Shown here piece by piece: positions 10,031 to 18,901 of a stretch of DNA of 64,000 nt. The position numbers and the translations under genes are program-made. The DNA lies in the NCBI RefSeq assembly GCF_005887555.1, contig NZ_VCIA01000001.1:1612001-1676000 (forward strand), read 5' to 3'. Source of the DNA: Lentibacillus cibarius (GTDB taxonomy: Bacteria > Bacillota > Bacilli > Bacillales > Amphibacillaceae). Below the pieces are notes generated by a model. It made no database searches. It worked only from the letters and a program-made list of their open reading frames with translations, and was not told where the DNA came from. Numbering within the stretch: position 1 is the first letter of the stretch; every line of letters starts with the position of its first letter.

Positions 10031-10045
10031 ATGATTGGTCAAAAG

Positions 10046-10074
10046 AGAGGAGGGGTTGCTCACCTCCTCTTTTT
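10046..10074 (-). terminator. Intrinsic terminator between fadF and the thiolase
   Basis: AGAGGAGG (10046-10053) and CCTCCTCT (10063-10070) form an 8-bp stem flanked by A/T runs on both sides, so it could act in either direction. It most likely ends fadF transcription on the minus strand. Confidence 0.55.
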
Positions 10075-10090
10075 ATCTAGGTATGCCGCG

Positions 10091-10130
10091 AGAGAACTTG
10101 GCCCGGGCCGCGCAACTTTCCCGGTTACCG
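10091..10130 (-). repeat. Single copy of the GC-rich CGCG repeat downstream of fadF
   Basis: Read on the minus strand it gives AAAGTTGCGCGGCCCGGGCC, a degenerate unit of the dispersed TCGCGCG family. It lies 27 bp after the fadF stop codon, in the usual orientation relative to that gene. Confidence 0.55.
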
Positions 10131-10156
10131 GGCTTTATTCCAATAACTTTCTTCTG

Positions 10157-12265
10157 TTAGGCTGTTTGTTCTTCTTTCTCTGTAAAAACGGAAAGTGCTA
10201 GTATTTCGGCTACATCCATCGTGCTAACGTCTTCTTCTATTTCTTTGGCTTTCGTGCCGTCACTAAGCATGGTGAGGCAGAATGGGCATGCACTTGAAAT
10301 CATCGTTGACTCGGTTTCCAGCGCCTGCTCGGTTCGGGCGACGTTGATCCGGTTTCCGGTTGTGTCTTCTGTCCACATCAGTCCGCCGCCAGCACCACAG
10401 CACATGCCATTTTCCCTGCTGCGGTCCATTTCTACCAAATCGAGACCCGGTATGGCTTTTAAAATTTCTCTTGGCGGATCGTACACACCGTTATATCTTC
10501 CTAAATAACAGGAATCGTGGTATGTAAGCCGCTGATTGATTTCACGCTGTGGTTTCAACTTACCATTCATCACCAAATCATAGAGCATTTGTGTATGGTG
10601 GTAGACTTCTGCTTCAAAGCCGAAATCCGGGTATTCATTTTTGAAAATATTGTACGCGTGTGGATCAATCGTAACAATCTTCTTTACATTATGTTTCTCA
10701 AATTCTTTGATATTTTTCTCCGCAATTTCCTGGAACAAAAATTCATTCCCAATCCGACGTGCGGTGTCACCGGAGTTTTGTTCCTTGTTACCAAGAATCG
10801 CAAAGCTTATTCCGGCCTGATTCATTAATTTAGCGAATGCAAGTGCGATTTTTTGACTGCGGTTGTCAAATGATCCCATTGAACTGACCCAGAAGAGATA
10901 TTCAAAATCTTTGTCCTCTTTTTTCAGTTCTTTTATTGTCGGGATGTACGCATCTTCATCCTGCTCGCGCCATTTGATGCGGTCTTTTTTCGACAGCCCC
11001 CAAGGATTGCCTTGCCGTTCAATGTTCATGACGGCACGCTGAGCATCCGGGTCCATTTTCCCTTCTGTCATAACCAGATAACGGCGCATATCGATAATCG
11101 TGCCGACGTGCTCATTCATGACCGGGCATGCATCTTCACAGTTGCGGCACGTCGTACAGCCGGCAAGTTCTTCTTCTGTAATCACATCACCGATCAGGCT
11201 GACATCCGCCATGCCTGCCGCCGCTTCATTGGCTCCTTTACCGGCGAGCCGATTGCCTTTCGTTCCGGAAAAAGCATAGGAAGGAACCCATGGCGATTTG
11301 CCCGTAACAGCTGCTCCTTTTTCTGTGAGATGGTCGCGGACTTTAACCATAATATCCATCGGTGACAGCATTTTGCCGGTGCCTGATGCCGGACAGACAT
11401 CGGTACAACGCCCGCATTCCACACATGCGTAAAAGTCAATCATCTGATGTTGCTCAAAATCTTCCACCTTACCAACGCCAAAAGAAATCTCATCTTCGTC
11501 TGCTTCCTCATCAATATCAAAGTCTATTTTTTTCAGTTTGCCAGGTACCTGTTTGCTTAAAAAGACATTAATAGGCGCGGCAATCAAGTGTGCGTGCTTG
11601 GACTGCGGCACGTAAACTAAAAATGCCAGTATGGTAATCGTATGAATCCACCAGAAACAATAGAACAACACCATAGCAGCTGTTGGCCCTAGCCAGCCAA
11701 ATGCAGTAGCTACCAAACTGGCGACAGGCTCTGTCCATGTTGCCGCTTCACCGTGCCAAATCATCGCCATCCCATTTCCAAGTAGTACGGATAGCATTAA
11801 TGTGGCAATAAATAATAGCACAAGACCCGCTTTGAATCCGCGCTTCAGACGGACAAGTTTTTCAATATAACGGCGGTAAAACGCCCACACGACAGCTACC
11901 AGAATCATTAATGTGACAAGTTCCTGGAAAAATGTGAACCCTGGATACAGCGGGCCAAACGGTAAATGACTTTCCGGCGCAAGCCCCTTTACAAACATAT
12001 CAATGGCGCCGAACTGCACAAGTATAAATCCATAAAACATCATCACATGAATCGTTCCGGACTTCTTATCTTTCAACAGTTTTGACTGGCCAAAAACAAT
12101 TTTACCTACACGGCGGAAACGCGCTTTAAAATCCCGGTCAAACTCGGACTTTTTTCCAAGTTTAATATAGGAGACACGTGTCGCTACTACTTTGGCAAAT
12201 AAGTATACGCCATAGATAACAATTGCCGTGAATGCCAACCAGTTGATTAGTAAAAATGTGTCCAT
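10157..12265 (-). CDS. fadF: FadF: membrane-bound (Fe-S) oxidoreductase of beta-oxidation
   Basis: FadF (YwjF) is needed for fatty acid use in B. subtilis. It is thought to carry electrons from acyl-CoA dehydrogenase/ETF into the quinone pool. The 702-residue protein has about five or six N-terminal membrane segments (to about residue 225, HdrE/NarI-like), two 4Fe-4S clusters (CVECGRCTDVC at about 281-291 and CTTCRNCEDAC at about 370-380) and a C-terminal CCG domain pair (HDSCYLG, MCCGAGGG). ATG 12265 is preferred over the upstream start at 12286 because AAAGGGGGAG lies 8 nt before it. The promoter at 12368-12396 carries a FadR-like box. The electron-acceptor role is family knowledge, not shown by the sequence. 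Confidence 0.9.
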   Translation of the reverse strand: MDTFLLINWLAFTAIVIYGVYLFAKVVATRVSYIKLGKKSEFDRDFKARFRRVGKIVFGQSKLLKDKKSGTIHVMMFYGFILVQFGAIDMFVKGLAPESHLPFGPLYPGFTFFQELVTLMILVAVVWAFYRRYIEKLVRLKRGFKAGLVLLFIATLMLSVLLGNGMAMIWHGEAATWTEPVASLVATAFGWLGPTAAMVLFYCFWWIHTITILAFLVYVPQSKHAHLIAAPINVFLSKQVPGKLKKIDFDIDEEADEDEISFGVGKVEDFEQHQMIDFYACVECGRCTDVCPASGTGKMLSPMDIMVKVRDHLTEKGAAVTGKSPWVPSYAFSGTKGNRLAGKGANEAAAGMADVSLIGDVITEEELAGCTTCRNCEDACPVMNEHVGTIIDMRRYLVMTEGKMDPDAQRAVMNIERQGNPWGLSKKDRIKWREQDEDAYIPTIKELKKEDKDFEYLFWVSSMGSFDNRSQKIALAFAKLMNQAGISFAILGNKEQNSGDTARRIGNEFLFQEIAEKNIKEFEKHNVKKIVTIDPHAYNIFKNEYPDFGFEAEVYHHTQMLYDLVMNGKLKPQREINQRLTYHDSCYLGRYNGVYDPPREILKAIPGLDLVEMDRSRENGMCCGAGGGLMWTEDTTGNRINVARTEQALETESTMISSACPFCLTMLSDGTKAKEIEEDVSTMDVAEILALSVFTEKEEQTA

Positions 12266-12373
12266 CGTTCGCTCCCCCTTTGTCATAGTATAACGGAAAA
12301 TGATAGCGATTGCATTTTTTTGAAAATAAAATCGCCTGTACGATATATATGATTCTATTACTACTTTATATGA

Positions 12374-12391
12374 TGAGTGATCATTCAGTCA
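12374..12391 (-). promoter_or_regulatory. fadF promoter with FadR-like operator in the spacer
   Basis: On the minus strand TTGACT and TATAAA are separated by 16 bp. Overlying the -35 and spacer is TGACTGA-ATGA-TCACTCA, an 18-bp 7-4-7 palindrome close to the Bacillus FadR consensus TGAATGAMTANTCATTCA (three mismatches). Such a position would allow repression by blocking RNA polymerase. Confidence 0.6.
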
Positions 12392-12428
12392 ACTCAGAAC
12401 ATGATGACAAATTGGTATAGTCATTGAA

Positions 12429-12585
12429 TTTAGATTCGACTCGAGCCGCGCGAGTTTCCTGATTTTCGCGAGCGTTTTGGCTCGGGCCGCGCGAGTTTCC
12501 TGATTTTCGTGAGCGTTTCGGGCCCGGCCGCGCGACTTTCTCGATTTTCGCGAGCGTTTTGGCTCGGGCCGCGCGAGTTTCAACA
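12429..12585 (-). repeat. GC-rich 20/21-bp repeat array downstream of argS
   Basis: Three full 41-bp units and a fourth partial one start with GCCGCGCGA(G/C)TTTC. Each is made of two half-units (GCCGCGCGAGTTTCCTGATT and TTCGCGAGCGTTTTGGCTCGG). Read in the direction of argS transcription they give AAACTCGCGCGGCCCGAGCC. The array begins 4 bp beyond the argS terminator. Confidence 0.85.
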
Positions 12586-12588
12586 TGT

Positions 12589-12629
12589 AAAAAAACTTGC
12601 AGAGGTGCGGTACCTCTGCAAGTTTTTTT
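12589..12629 (-). terminator. Strong intrinsic terminator of argS
   Basis: A perfect 18-bp inverted repeat, with A7/T7 ends (AAAAAAACTTGCAGAGGT and its complement) around the loop GCGGT, begins just after the argS stop codon. It can work on both strands. Confidence 0.9.
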
Positions 12630-12631
12630 AG

Positions 12632-14305
12632 TTACATTTTTTCTGGTGCGGTGATGCCGATCAGTTTAAGGCCATTGGCAATGGTGGTCCGGACTGCTTT
12701 CATGAGTGCGATGCGTGCTTTTGTGCGCTCCGGATTGTCCGGATCAAGCACTTTTTCCGCGTTGTAGAAACTGTGCAGCTGGGACGCCAGGTCAAAGACA
12801 TACTGCGGCACTTTATGCGGTGCGTGTTTTTCGGCAGCATCGGCGACAGCTTGCGGGAATTCCCCTAATTTTTTCAGCAGATCGACTTCTTTTTCTGCGG
12901 TCAGAAGGCTGGCATCGAAGGATTCACTATCAGCCAAGCCTTTTGCTTCCGCCTGCTTGAGCATGGTGCAAATCCGGGCGTGTGCATACTGGACATAATA
13001 GACCGGGTTGTCATTTGATTCGGATCGTGCCAAATCAAGGTCAAAGTCAAATTGGGTGTCATTGGACCGCATGACGAAAAAGTAGCGTGTCGCATCCACG
13101 CCGGCTTCTTCCATCAAATCCCTTAGTGCAACAGCATTGCCTGTCCGTTTGCTCATGCGCAGTTTTTCCCCGCCTTCGAACAGGTTGACAATCTGGATAA
13201 TTTTAACACCAAGTTTGTCTGCCGGATAACCAAGTGCCTGGATCGCTGCCTGCATCCTGGCGATATAACCGTGATGATCAGATCCCCAAACATTGATAAT
13301 TTTATTGAACCCGCGCTCCAGCTTGTCTTTATGATAGGCGATGTCCGGTGTCAGGTACGTATAGCTGCCATCCTGTTTGACTAACACCCGGTCTTTATCG
13401 TCGCCGAAATCAGTCGAGCGGAACCATACAGCCCCGTCCTGTTCATAAACATAACCGCCATCGCGCAATGTTTCCACAGCCGCTTGTACTTTGCCGTCCT
13501 CATACAGCGACTGTTCGGAAAACCAGTTATCAAACTGCACGCCAAATTCGTTAAGGTCTTTTTTAATCTGATCGAGTGCATGATTGAGTCCGTATTCCCG
13601 GAAAAAGGAAAAACGATCAGATGCATCGGCGTCCACCCATTTGTCCCCGTGTTCTTCGGCTAGCTCCCGGCCAATCGCGGCCACATCATTCCCGCGGTAT
13701 CCGTCCTCAGGCATTTCAGCGTCATGCCCGAGCGCCTGCAAGTACCGGACTTCAACGGATGTAGCCAGCTTATCAATCTGGTTGCCCGCATCGTTAATAT
13801 AGTATTCCCGTTCCACGTCATAACCCGCCGCGTCCAATACATTGCAAAATACATCGCCGTACGCCGCACCACGAGCATGGCCAAGGTGCAGATCACCAGT
13901 CGGGTTGACGGATACAAATTCCACTTGCACTTTTTCGCCCTTGCCGGTATCGGTTCGGCCATAAGTCTCGCCGGCTTGTAAAATAGTCGGGATCAAATCA
14001 CCGAGAAAATCATTTTTCATAAAAAAGTTGATGAATCCAGGTCCTGCCACTTCGACTTTTTCCACACTCGCTTTTGCCGTGTCGAGATTGGCTGTAATAT
14101 CCTCAGCAATTAGCTTCGGCGCTTTTTTGGCGATGCGGGCTAGCTGCATGGCAATATTTGTCGCAAAATCACCGTGCGCTTTTTCTTTCGGTTTTTCGAG
14201 AATCACTTCCGGAATGTCTTCTTCGGCTGCCAAGCCTGCTTTTAGGACAGCCGCAGCAATTTCCTGTTTCAGTATATCTTCTGTCTGTGCCAACACGTTA
14301 CTCAT
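12632..14305 (-). CDS. argS: Arginyl-tRNA synthetase
   Basis: Class I synthetase charging tRNA-Arg in the cytoplasm. The 557-residue protein has the N-terminal Add1 domain, the HIGH-type signature HLGHARG (His140-His143), the arginine-site segment ending in NDAGNQ, the KMSKS-like RMSKRTGNA (about 375) and a C-terminal anticodon-binding DALR domain ending in [10 protein letters not shown]. Its ATG (14303-14305) overlaps the ywiB stop codon in an ATGA sequence, so translation is probably coupled. Transcription likely starts at the ywiB promoter. No T-box leader is visible. The ywiB-argS pair is conserved in Bacillus. Confidence 0.97.
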   Translation of the reverse strand: MSNVLAQTEDILKQEIAAAVLKAGLAAEEDIPEVILEKPKEKAHGDFATNIAMQLARIAKKAPKLIAEDITANLDTAKASVEKVEVAGPGFINFFMKNDFLGDLIPTILQAGETYGRTDTGKGEKVQVEFVSVNPTGDLHLGHARGAAYGDVFCNVLDAAGYDVEREYYINDAGNQIDKLATSVEVRYLQALGHDAEMPEDGYRGNDVAAIGRELAEEHGDKWVDADASDRFSFFREYGLNHALDQIKKDLNEFGVQFDNWFSEQSLYEDGKVQAAVETLRDGGYVYEQDGAVWFRSTDFGDDKDRVLVKQDGSYTYLTPDIAYHKDKLERGFNKIINVWGSDHHGYIARMQAAIQALGYPADKLGVKIIQIVNLFEGGEKLRMSKRTGNAVALRDLMEEAGVDATRYFFVMRSNDTQFDFDLDLARSESNDNPVYYVQYAHARICTMLKQAEAKGLADSESFDASLLTAEKEVDLLKKLGEFPQAVADAAEKHAPHKVPQYVFDLASQLHSFYNAEKVLDPDNPERTKARIALMKAVRTTIANGLKLIGITAPEKM

Positions 14306-14745
14306 TCGGAGCCCTCCTTATTGCGTACGTTTAAGGTTAGTTGATGCGTTCGTTCCTCTTGTCCGTTCAATTTCACGGTATAATCAATCGTCAGCTGCCC
14401 GGCTTCCTGTAATGACGGTCGCTGATAGTTCATCCGTTTCGTATAAGTTTCCATATGTATATTGCCGTGCGGATGCTGATACACATTTTCCGTTGATCGG
14501 TACTGGCGGAACTGCTGATGCATAGCAACCGGCCCTTTCCGCTTAATACTCACCTTATCGTTATAAATGGTAATCATGTTGCTGACTTGTGATCCGTCAT
14601 CCATTGTTTCATTAAAAGTCAGCACATCCATTTTTTCCTGTTGATAATAACGACCCATTTGCCTTACCGTATTGTACTCCATTTCGCCATTGTCAGCAAT
14701 CGCTGTTCGTAGTTCAATGGCAACCTGTTTCGCATTGTCGTTCAT
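14302..14745 (-). CDS. ywiB: YwiB family protein (DUF1934, calycin-like beta-barrel)
   Basis: A 147-residue protein of unknown function, normal in length for YwiB, rich in predicted beta strands (for example [13 protein letters not shown] near the C-terminus). The open frame continues upstream through the repeat array to 15357, but ATG 14745 has AGGAG nine bases before it and matches the family start. I therefore reject the extension as repeat read-through. It overlaps argS by 4 nt (ATGA) and is transcribed with it from the promoter at 14777-14805. Confidence 0.88.
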   Translation of the reverse strand: MNDNAKQVAIELRTAIADNGEMEYNTVRQMGRYYQQEKMDVLTFNETMDDGSQVSNMITIYNDKVSIKRKGPVAMHQQFRQYRSTENVYQHPHGNIHMETYTKRMNYQRPSLQEAGQLTIDYTVKLNGQEERTHQLTLNVRNKEGSE

Positions 14746-14776
14746 TTCCAACCGCTCCTGCTTGATATAATTGTCT

Positions 14777-14805
14777 ATTATAGCGATAAACCCCAGTGAT
14801 TTCAA
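14777..14805 (-). promoter_or_regulatory. Sigma-A promoter of ywiB-argS
   Basis: On the minus strand TTGAAA (14800-14805), a 17-bp spacer and a perfect TATAAT (14777-14782) lie 32 bp before the ywiB ATG. The 21-bp repeat array begins about 50 bp further upstream. Confidence 0.8.
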
Positions 14806-14854
14806 TACAAAGACTAGTGTTGACAGTTCCACCCTCGGTAGTCGATGCTCGCCG

Positions 14855-15720
14855 CTATTCCGTCGATGCTCGACGCTATTCCGGTGATATCCACCTCTAT
14901 TCCGGTGATGTCCACCGCTATTCCGTTGATGCTCACCGCTATTCCGTTGATGTGCGCCTCTATTCCGGTGATGCTCCTCCCTATTCCGTCGATGTCCGAC
15001 GCTATTCCGTTGATGTGCGCCTCTATTCCGTTGATGTCCGACGCTATTCCGTTGATATCCACCGCTATTCCGGTGATATCCACCCCTATTCCGCTGATGT
15101 CCACCGCTATTCCGCCGATGTCCACCGCTATTCCGCCGATGTCCACCGCTATTCCGGTGATGTCCACCGCTATTCCGGTGATGCGCATCGCTATTCCGTT
15201 GATGTCCACCTCTATTCCGTCGATGGCCGACGCTATTCCGTTGATGTGCGCCTCTATTCCGTCGATGCATCTCTATTCCGTCGATGGCCGACGCTATTCC
15301 GGTGATGCTCCCCACTATTCCGGTGATATCCACCTCTATTCCGTCGATGTGCGACACTATTCCGCACTATTCCGTTGATATTGACCCTTATTCCGTTGAT
15401 GTTCCCCGCTATTCCGTTGATATTGGCCCTCATTCCGTTGATGCTCCCCCCTTATTCCGTTGATGTTCCGCACTATTCCGTTGATATTGACCCTCATTCC
15501 GTTGATGTTCCCCGCTATTCCGTTGATATTGACCCTCATTCCGTTGATGTTTCCCGCTATTCCGTTGATATTGGCCCTTATTCCGTTGATGTTCCCCGCT
15601 ATTCCGGTGATACCCACCGCTATTCCGTCGATACCCGCCGCTATTCCGTTGATGTCCGCCACTATTCCGTCGATGTCCACCGCTATTCCGCCGATGTGCA
15701 CCGCTATTCCGTCGATACCT
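14855..15720. repeat. Array of about 41 tandem 21-bp repeats between ywiB and pbpG
   Basis: Every 21 bp the + strand repeats a conserved core, CTATTCCG(T/G)(T/C)GAT(A/G), followed by a variable 7-8 bp such as TCCACCG, TGCGCCT or GCTCACC. Units within 14855-15364 and 15600-15720 are of one type. Those in 15365-15600 alternate as a 42-bp higher-order repeat (TTGACCCT... and TTCCCCG...). A few units are shortened, near 15267 and 15360. All six frames are nearly free of stops, creating long spurious ORFs with 7-residue periods. No unique spacers, so not CRISPR. The array sits between two divergent genes, next to the -35 of the ywiB promoter. Confidence 0.95.
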
Positions 15721-15740
15721 GCTGCTCAGCAACCGGACTC

Positions 15741-15770
15741 TTGACCCGCCTGGATGGTTCCACTTTATAA
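15741..15770 (+). promoter_or_regulatory. Possible promoter of pbpG
   Basis: TTGACC (15741-15746) and TTATAA (15765-15770) are spaced by 18 bp on the + strand, about 85 bp before pbpG. A 7-bp stem ATGAACG/CGTTCAT followed by T6 (15773-15807) lies right after it, inside the predicted leader. In B. subtilis pbpG is forespore-expressed; I did not find a clear sigma-F or sigma-G promoter here. Confidence 0.35.
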
Positions 15771-15854
15771 AGATGAACGAACCGGCGTTTAATTCCGTTC
15801 ATTTTTTCCCATAATGGAACTAGCTAGAAATCTGTCGAAAATGGGGCATGTGAT

Positions 15855-17927
15855 ATGCGGAATTTATTGCGGCTGCGCAGAGGCAAAAAAGGAAAAAAAC
15901 GGTTAGCTTATCTGCTGCCGCTTTCGATTTTAACGGTGGGGATTGCACTGATCATCGGGGTTTATGCGGTCAGTTTTTTGCTTGGTCCCCCACCGTTGGC
16001 CAATGACCAAAACACGATTTATTACGGAATCAATGGGAATGTCATCGGTGAAGAGCGCGGTGCACAAAACCGTTATTGGGTAGGTCTGGATGAGATGCCG
16101 GCAAATCTAATCAATGCAACTTTGGCAATTGAGGATAAGCGTTTTTACGAGCATAACGGGTTCGATTTGATGCGGATTGCGAGTGCGGTTGTGTCTGATA
16201 TCAAAAGTTTTTCCCTGAAAGAGGGGGCGAGCACACTTACCCAGCAATATGCTCGGAATTTGTATTTATCCCATGAAAAAACGTGGCTGCGCAAACTTAA
16301 GGAAGCGTTTTACACGATAAGGCTGGAAATGCACTATTCCAAAAAGGAAATTCTCGAGGGATATTTGAACACCATTTATTACGGACATGGCGCATATGGC
16401 GCGGAGGCAGCCAGTAGGCACTTTTTTGATAAACCGGCGGATAACCTTACATTGGCAGAGGCCGCGATACTTGCCGGTATTCCAAAAGGGCCTGCCTATT
16501 ATTCACCATTCAATAACCTGGAAAACGCTGAACAACGGCAGGACGTCATTCTCGATCAGATGCTTGCAAACGGTTATATAAGCAAACAGGAACGGCGTCT
16601 TGCCACACGGGAAAAGCTCACCTTTACGGATGCACAAGAACGAGAGCGTGTGCCGGTTGCCCCGTATTTTCAGGATGCGGTGCTCAAAGAAGCGGCATCC
16701 ATTTTAAATCTTGATTCGGAAAAAGTGCGCTCTGGTGGGTATGAAATTTACACAACACTTGATAAACATATGCAGAAGCAGCTGAAACAACATGCATCCG
16801 ACGTCATTCGGTCCGGGAGTGATATCCAGCTCGGTGCCATGGCTATGAATCCTGACACAGGCGGCGTCCGTGCACTCGTTGGTGGCCGGGACTATACGAA
16901 AAGCCAATTCAACCGGGCAATGCAGGCTAAGCGGATGCCGGGTTCTTCCTTTAAACCATTTTTATACTATGCAGCACTGAAGAACGGCTACACACCCACC
17001 ACGATGCTCATGAGCAAACCAACTGCATTCAGACTGGAAAACGGCAAAGTCTATCAGCCAAGCAACTACAACGGCTATTATGCCGATAAACCTATTTCAC
17101 TTGCCCAAGCGCTGGCACTGTCGGATAACGTCTATGCCGTAAAAACCAATCTGTATCTTGGTCCGCAAAAATTGGTTGAAACAGCGCGCAAATTCGGGAT
17201 TGAGAGTAAGCTGCCGGCGGTTCCCTCTCTAGCGTTGGGCAGTGCTGCGGTATCAGTGGAAGAAATGGTGACCGGCTACGGCATGCTGGCTAATGGCGGC
17301 CACCGAATCGATAGCCACACGGTGATGAAGATTGTGAACAAAAACGGAAAGACGGTATTTGAGCGGGACAATACGGATGGAGAGCAAGTGCTTGATCAGC
17401 AGACGGCATTTGTGCTGACACAACTTTTGACCGGTATGTTCGATCATGCACTTGATGGCTACATGCAGGTAACCGGAGCTAGTGTTGCTAATCAGCTGAG
17501 CAGGACCTATGCCGGTAAGTCAGGAACAACCAATGCAGACAGCTGGATGATCGGCTACAGCCCGTCGCTGGCGGTTGGCGTGTGGACCGGGTATGACGAC
17601 AATAGGCAAATGGTTAAAACAGCCGAAAAGACCTACGCCAAAAACATATGGGCATCCTTTATGGAAGACGCACATACAGAAACCGCTGCAAAGCAATTTC
17701 AGGAACCTCCAGGGGTCACAGGTATTGCGATTGATCCTGACAGTGGCAAGCGAGCAACCCCTTATTGCGAGGATAGCCGGGTAATGTATTTTGAAAATGG
17801 AACAGCACCAAAGGAATATTGCAAGCTCCACATGCCAGAAAATAAGCAGCAGCCAGAAGAAGATAATAAAAAAGATCAACACGATAAAAAGGGTGTGTTC
17901 AAAAGAATAGTCGACTTTTTGTTTTGA
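15855..17927 (+). CDS. pbpG: Class A penicillin-binding protein (PBP2d/PbpG type)
   Basis: Bifunctional peptidoglycan glycosyltransferase and transpeptidase, anchored in the membrane with an outer catalytic part. The 690-residue protein has a basic N-terminus, one membrane segment (about 20-44), a GT51 domain with EDKRFYEHNGFD (catalytic Glu93), and a transpeptidase domain with SSFK (Ser364, Lys367), SDN (423-425) and KSG (555-557). The tail is charged (residues 660-690). In B. subtilis pbpG sits between the spermidine genes and ywhD; here ywhD follows convergently and the spermidine genes are absent. The Shine-Dalgarno is weak (GGGG, 8 nt before ATG). A sporulation role is inferred from the homologue. 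Confidence 0.92.
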   Translation: MRNLLRLRRGKKGKKRLAYLLPLSILTVGIALIIGVYAVSFLLGPPPLANDQNTIYYGINGNVIGEERGAQNRYWVGLDEMPANLINATLAIEDKRFYEHNGFDLMRIASAVVSDIKSFSLKEGASTLTQQYARNLYLSHEKTWLRKLKEAFYTIRLEMHYSKKEILEGYLNTIYYGHGAYGAEAASRHFFDKPADNLTLAEAAILAGIPKGPAYYSPFNNLENAEQRQDVILDQMLANGYISKQERRLATREKLTFTDAQERERVPVAPYFQDAVLKEAASILNLDSEKVRSGGYEIYTTLDKHMQKQLKQHASDVIRSGSDIQLGAMAMNPDTGGVRALVGGRDYTKSQFNRAMQAKRMPGSSFKPFLYYAALKNGYTPTTMLMSKPTAFRLENGKVYQPSNYNGYYADKPISLAQALALSDNVYAVKTNLYLGPQKLVETARKFGIESKLPAVPSLALGSAAVSVEEMVTGYGMLANGGHRIDSHTVMKIVNKNGKTVFERDNTDGEQVLDQQTAFVLTQLLTGMFDHALDGYMQVTGASVANQLSRTYAGKSGTTNADSWMIGYSPSLAVGVWTGYDDNRQMVKTAEKTYAKNIWASFMEDAHTETAAKQFQEPPGVTGIAIDPDSGKRATPYCEDSRVMYFENGTAPKEYCKLHMPENKQQPEEDNKKDQHDKKGVFKRIVDFLF

Positions 17928-17935
17928 CACATAAC

Positions 17936-18095
17936 CGAGGTGGCAGGCCCGAGCTGAAACTCGCGCGGACCGGCCAGAAACTTGCGCGATAATCGAAAAT
18001 CTCGCGTGGCCAGAGCCACAACTCGCGCGGCCCAGCACGAATCTCGCGCGAAAACCGAAAAACTCGCGCGGCACAAGCTGAAACCCCGCAAAGGC
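17936..18095 (+). repeat. GC-rich 20/21-bp repeat array downstream of pbpG
   Basis: At least six complete units of 20-22 bp, with degenerate copies at both ends, start with AAACTCGCGCGG or AATCTCGCGCGA. GC-rich spacers (CCGGCCAG, CCCAGCACG) tend to alternate with A-rich ones (ATAATCGAA, AAAACCGAA). The array starts within 10 bp of the pbpG stop and reads in the same direction as the gene. Confidence 0.85.
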
Positions 18096-18117
18096 TATAC
18101 TTTCTAACGTTACAAGC

Positions 18118-18164
18118 AAAAAGAGCTGACTCCCGGCAATGCCTTCAATGGAGTCAGCTCTTTC
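18118..18164. terminator. Bidirectional terminator between pbpG and ywhD
   Basis: AAAGAGCTGACTCC and GGAGTCAGCTCTTT form a 14-bp stem with a 16-nt loop, flanked by A and T runs. It serves the two convergent genes. Confidence 0.85.
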
Positions 18165-18272
18165 TGTGTCCTAGTAATACATGTGTTAGTCCATGTACAC
18201 TTATTTTACAAATTTCCACCAAAAAGTACAAGCGGAAAAATAATTGTTCACCATTCAGTCACAAAATGTTCA

Positions 18273-18797
18273 CTAATTCGGAAGGGCATCTTTTAATTCT
18301 GCGGAAGCATTCTCCCACATCTCACCGCCTTCAAAATTAGCAAGAAAGTCTTTCAGAAGTTTTTTGGAATGGTCATCCATATGTTGAACCATAACTTTGC
18401 CCTTCAATGATTTCTCCATATGTTTTACATGTTCCGGCATTGATTTAAATGCACGTTTGATGGAACGGTCAACAATGATTTGACTGCCGCATACACCAGC
18501 AAAGTACGGACCATGCTCTCCTTTTTCAACCGTTACCCAAACGATCCAGTACAGTTTACCGTTGGCGACAACATCTCTGTCCGATTGAAATTTGACACGG
18601 CGCTCCACTTCACTGCGCCCATGCATCGCACCCATGTCAACAAACGCACGATCGTCATTTGGATCAATGATGACCGGGGACATATTTTCCAGACTGATGG
18701 ATCCGATGCCATAGCCGCCATGGCCGTCATTTGGATCATCTTTAATAATATTGAACTGATTACTTTTCTTTTGGTTGGAAGATTGCTCAGAACTCAT
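18273..18797 (-). CDS. ywhD: YwhD family protein
   Basis: A conserved Bacillus protein of unknown function, 174 residues, recognised by its family features (GGYGIGSISLENMSPVIIDP near residue 30, and DRDVVANGKLYWIVWVTV). I chose ATG 18797, preceded by GGAGGG, over the longer frame to 18857. No signal peptide or membrane segment is seen. It lies in the conserved pbpG-ywhD neighbourhood, but here convergent with pbpG. Confidence 0.88.
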   Translation of the reverse strand: MSSEQSSNQKKSNQFNIIKDDPNDGHGGYGIGSISLENMSPVIIDPNDDRAFVDMGAMHGRSEVERRVKFQSDRDVVANGKLYWIVWVTVEKGEHGPYFAGVCGSQIIVDRSIKRAFKSMPEHVKHMEKSLKGKVMVQHMDDHSKKLLKDFLANFEGGEMWENASAELKDALPN

Positions 18798-18901
18798 GTC
18801 AAAACCCTCCTGCAATATAGTGCATCCCATTGTAGCATATGGCGTGTCCGTTTTCATCTGATGCCCACTGCATCAGGTAAAGGCGCGTCTGCTCGGAAGA
18901 A

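Noticed and set aside
12389..12586. Arg/Ser/Lys-rich frames over the TCGCGCGA arrays (also at 17876-18091 and 32074-32439).
   Set aside because: Composition comes from the CGCG repeat; no start signals and no conservation as protein is visible.
14746..14830. T-box leader controlling argS.
   Set aside because: The promoter is only about 30 bp before ywiB, leaving no room for a T-box.
14746..15357. N-terminal extension of YwiB through the 21-bp repeats (frame 14302-15357).
   Set aside because: A Shine-Dalgarno and the family start are at 14745, and the promoter lies inside the extension. The open frame is a by-product of the 21-bp period.
14855..15720. CRISPR array.
   Set aside because: Units are 21 bp, with a short degenerate spacer of 7-8 bp that itself recurs. 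No cas genes are present.
14796..15770. Long open frames on both strands in the repeat array, with 7-residue repeats.
   Set aside because: All six frames are nearly stop-free because the period is a multiple of three. None has a ribosome site.
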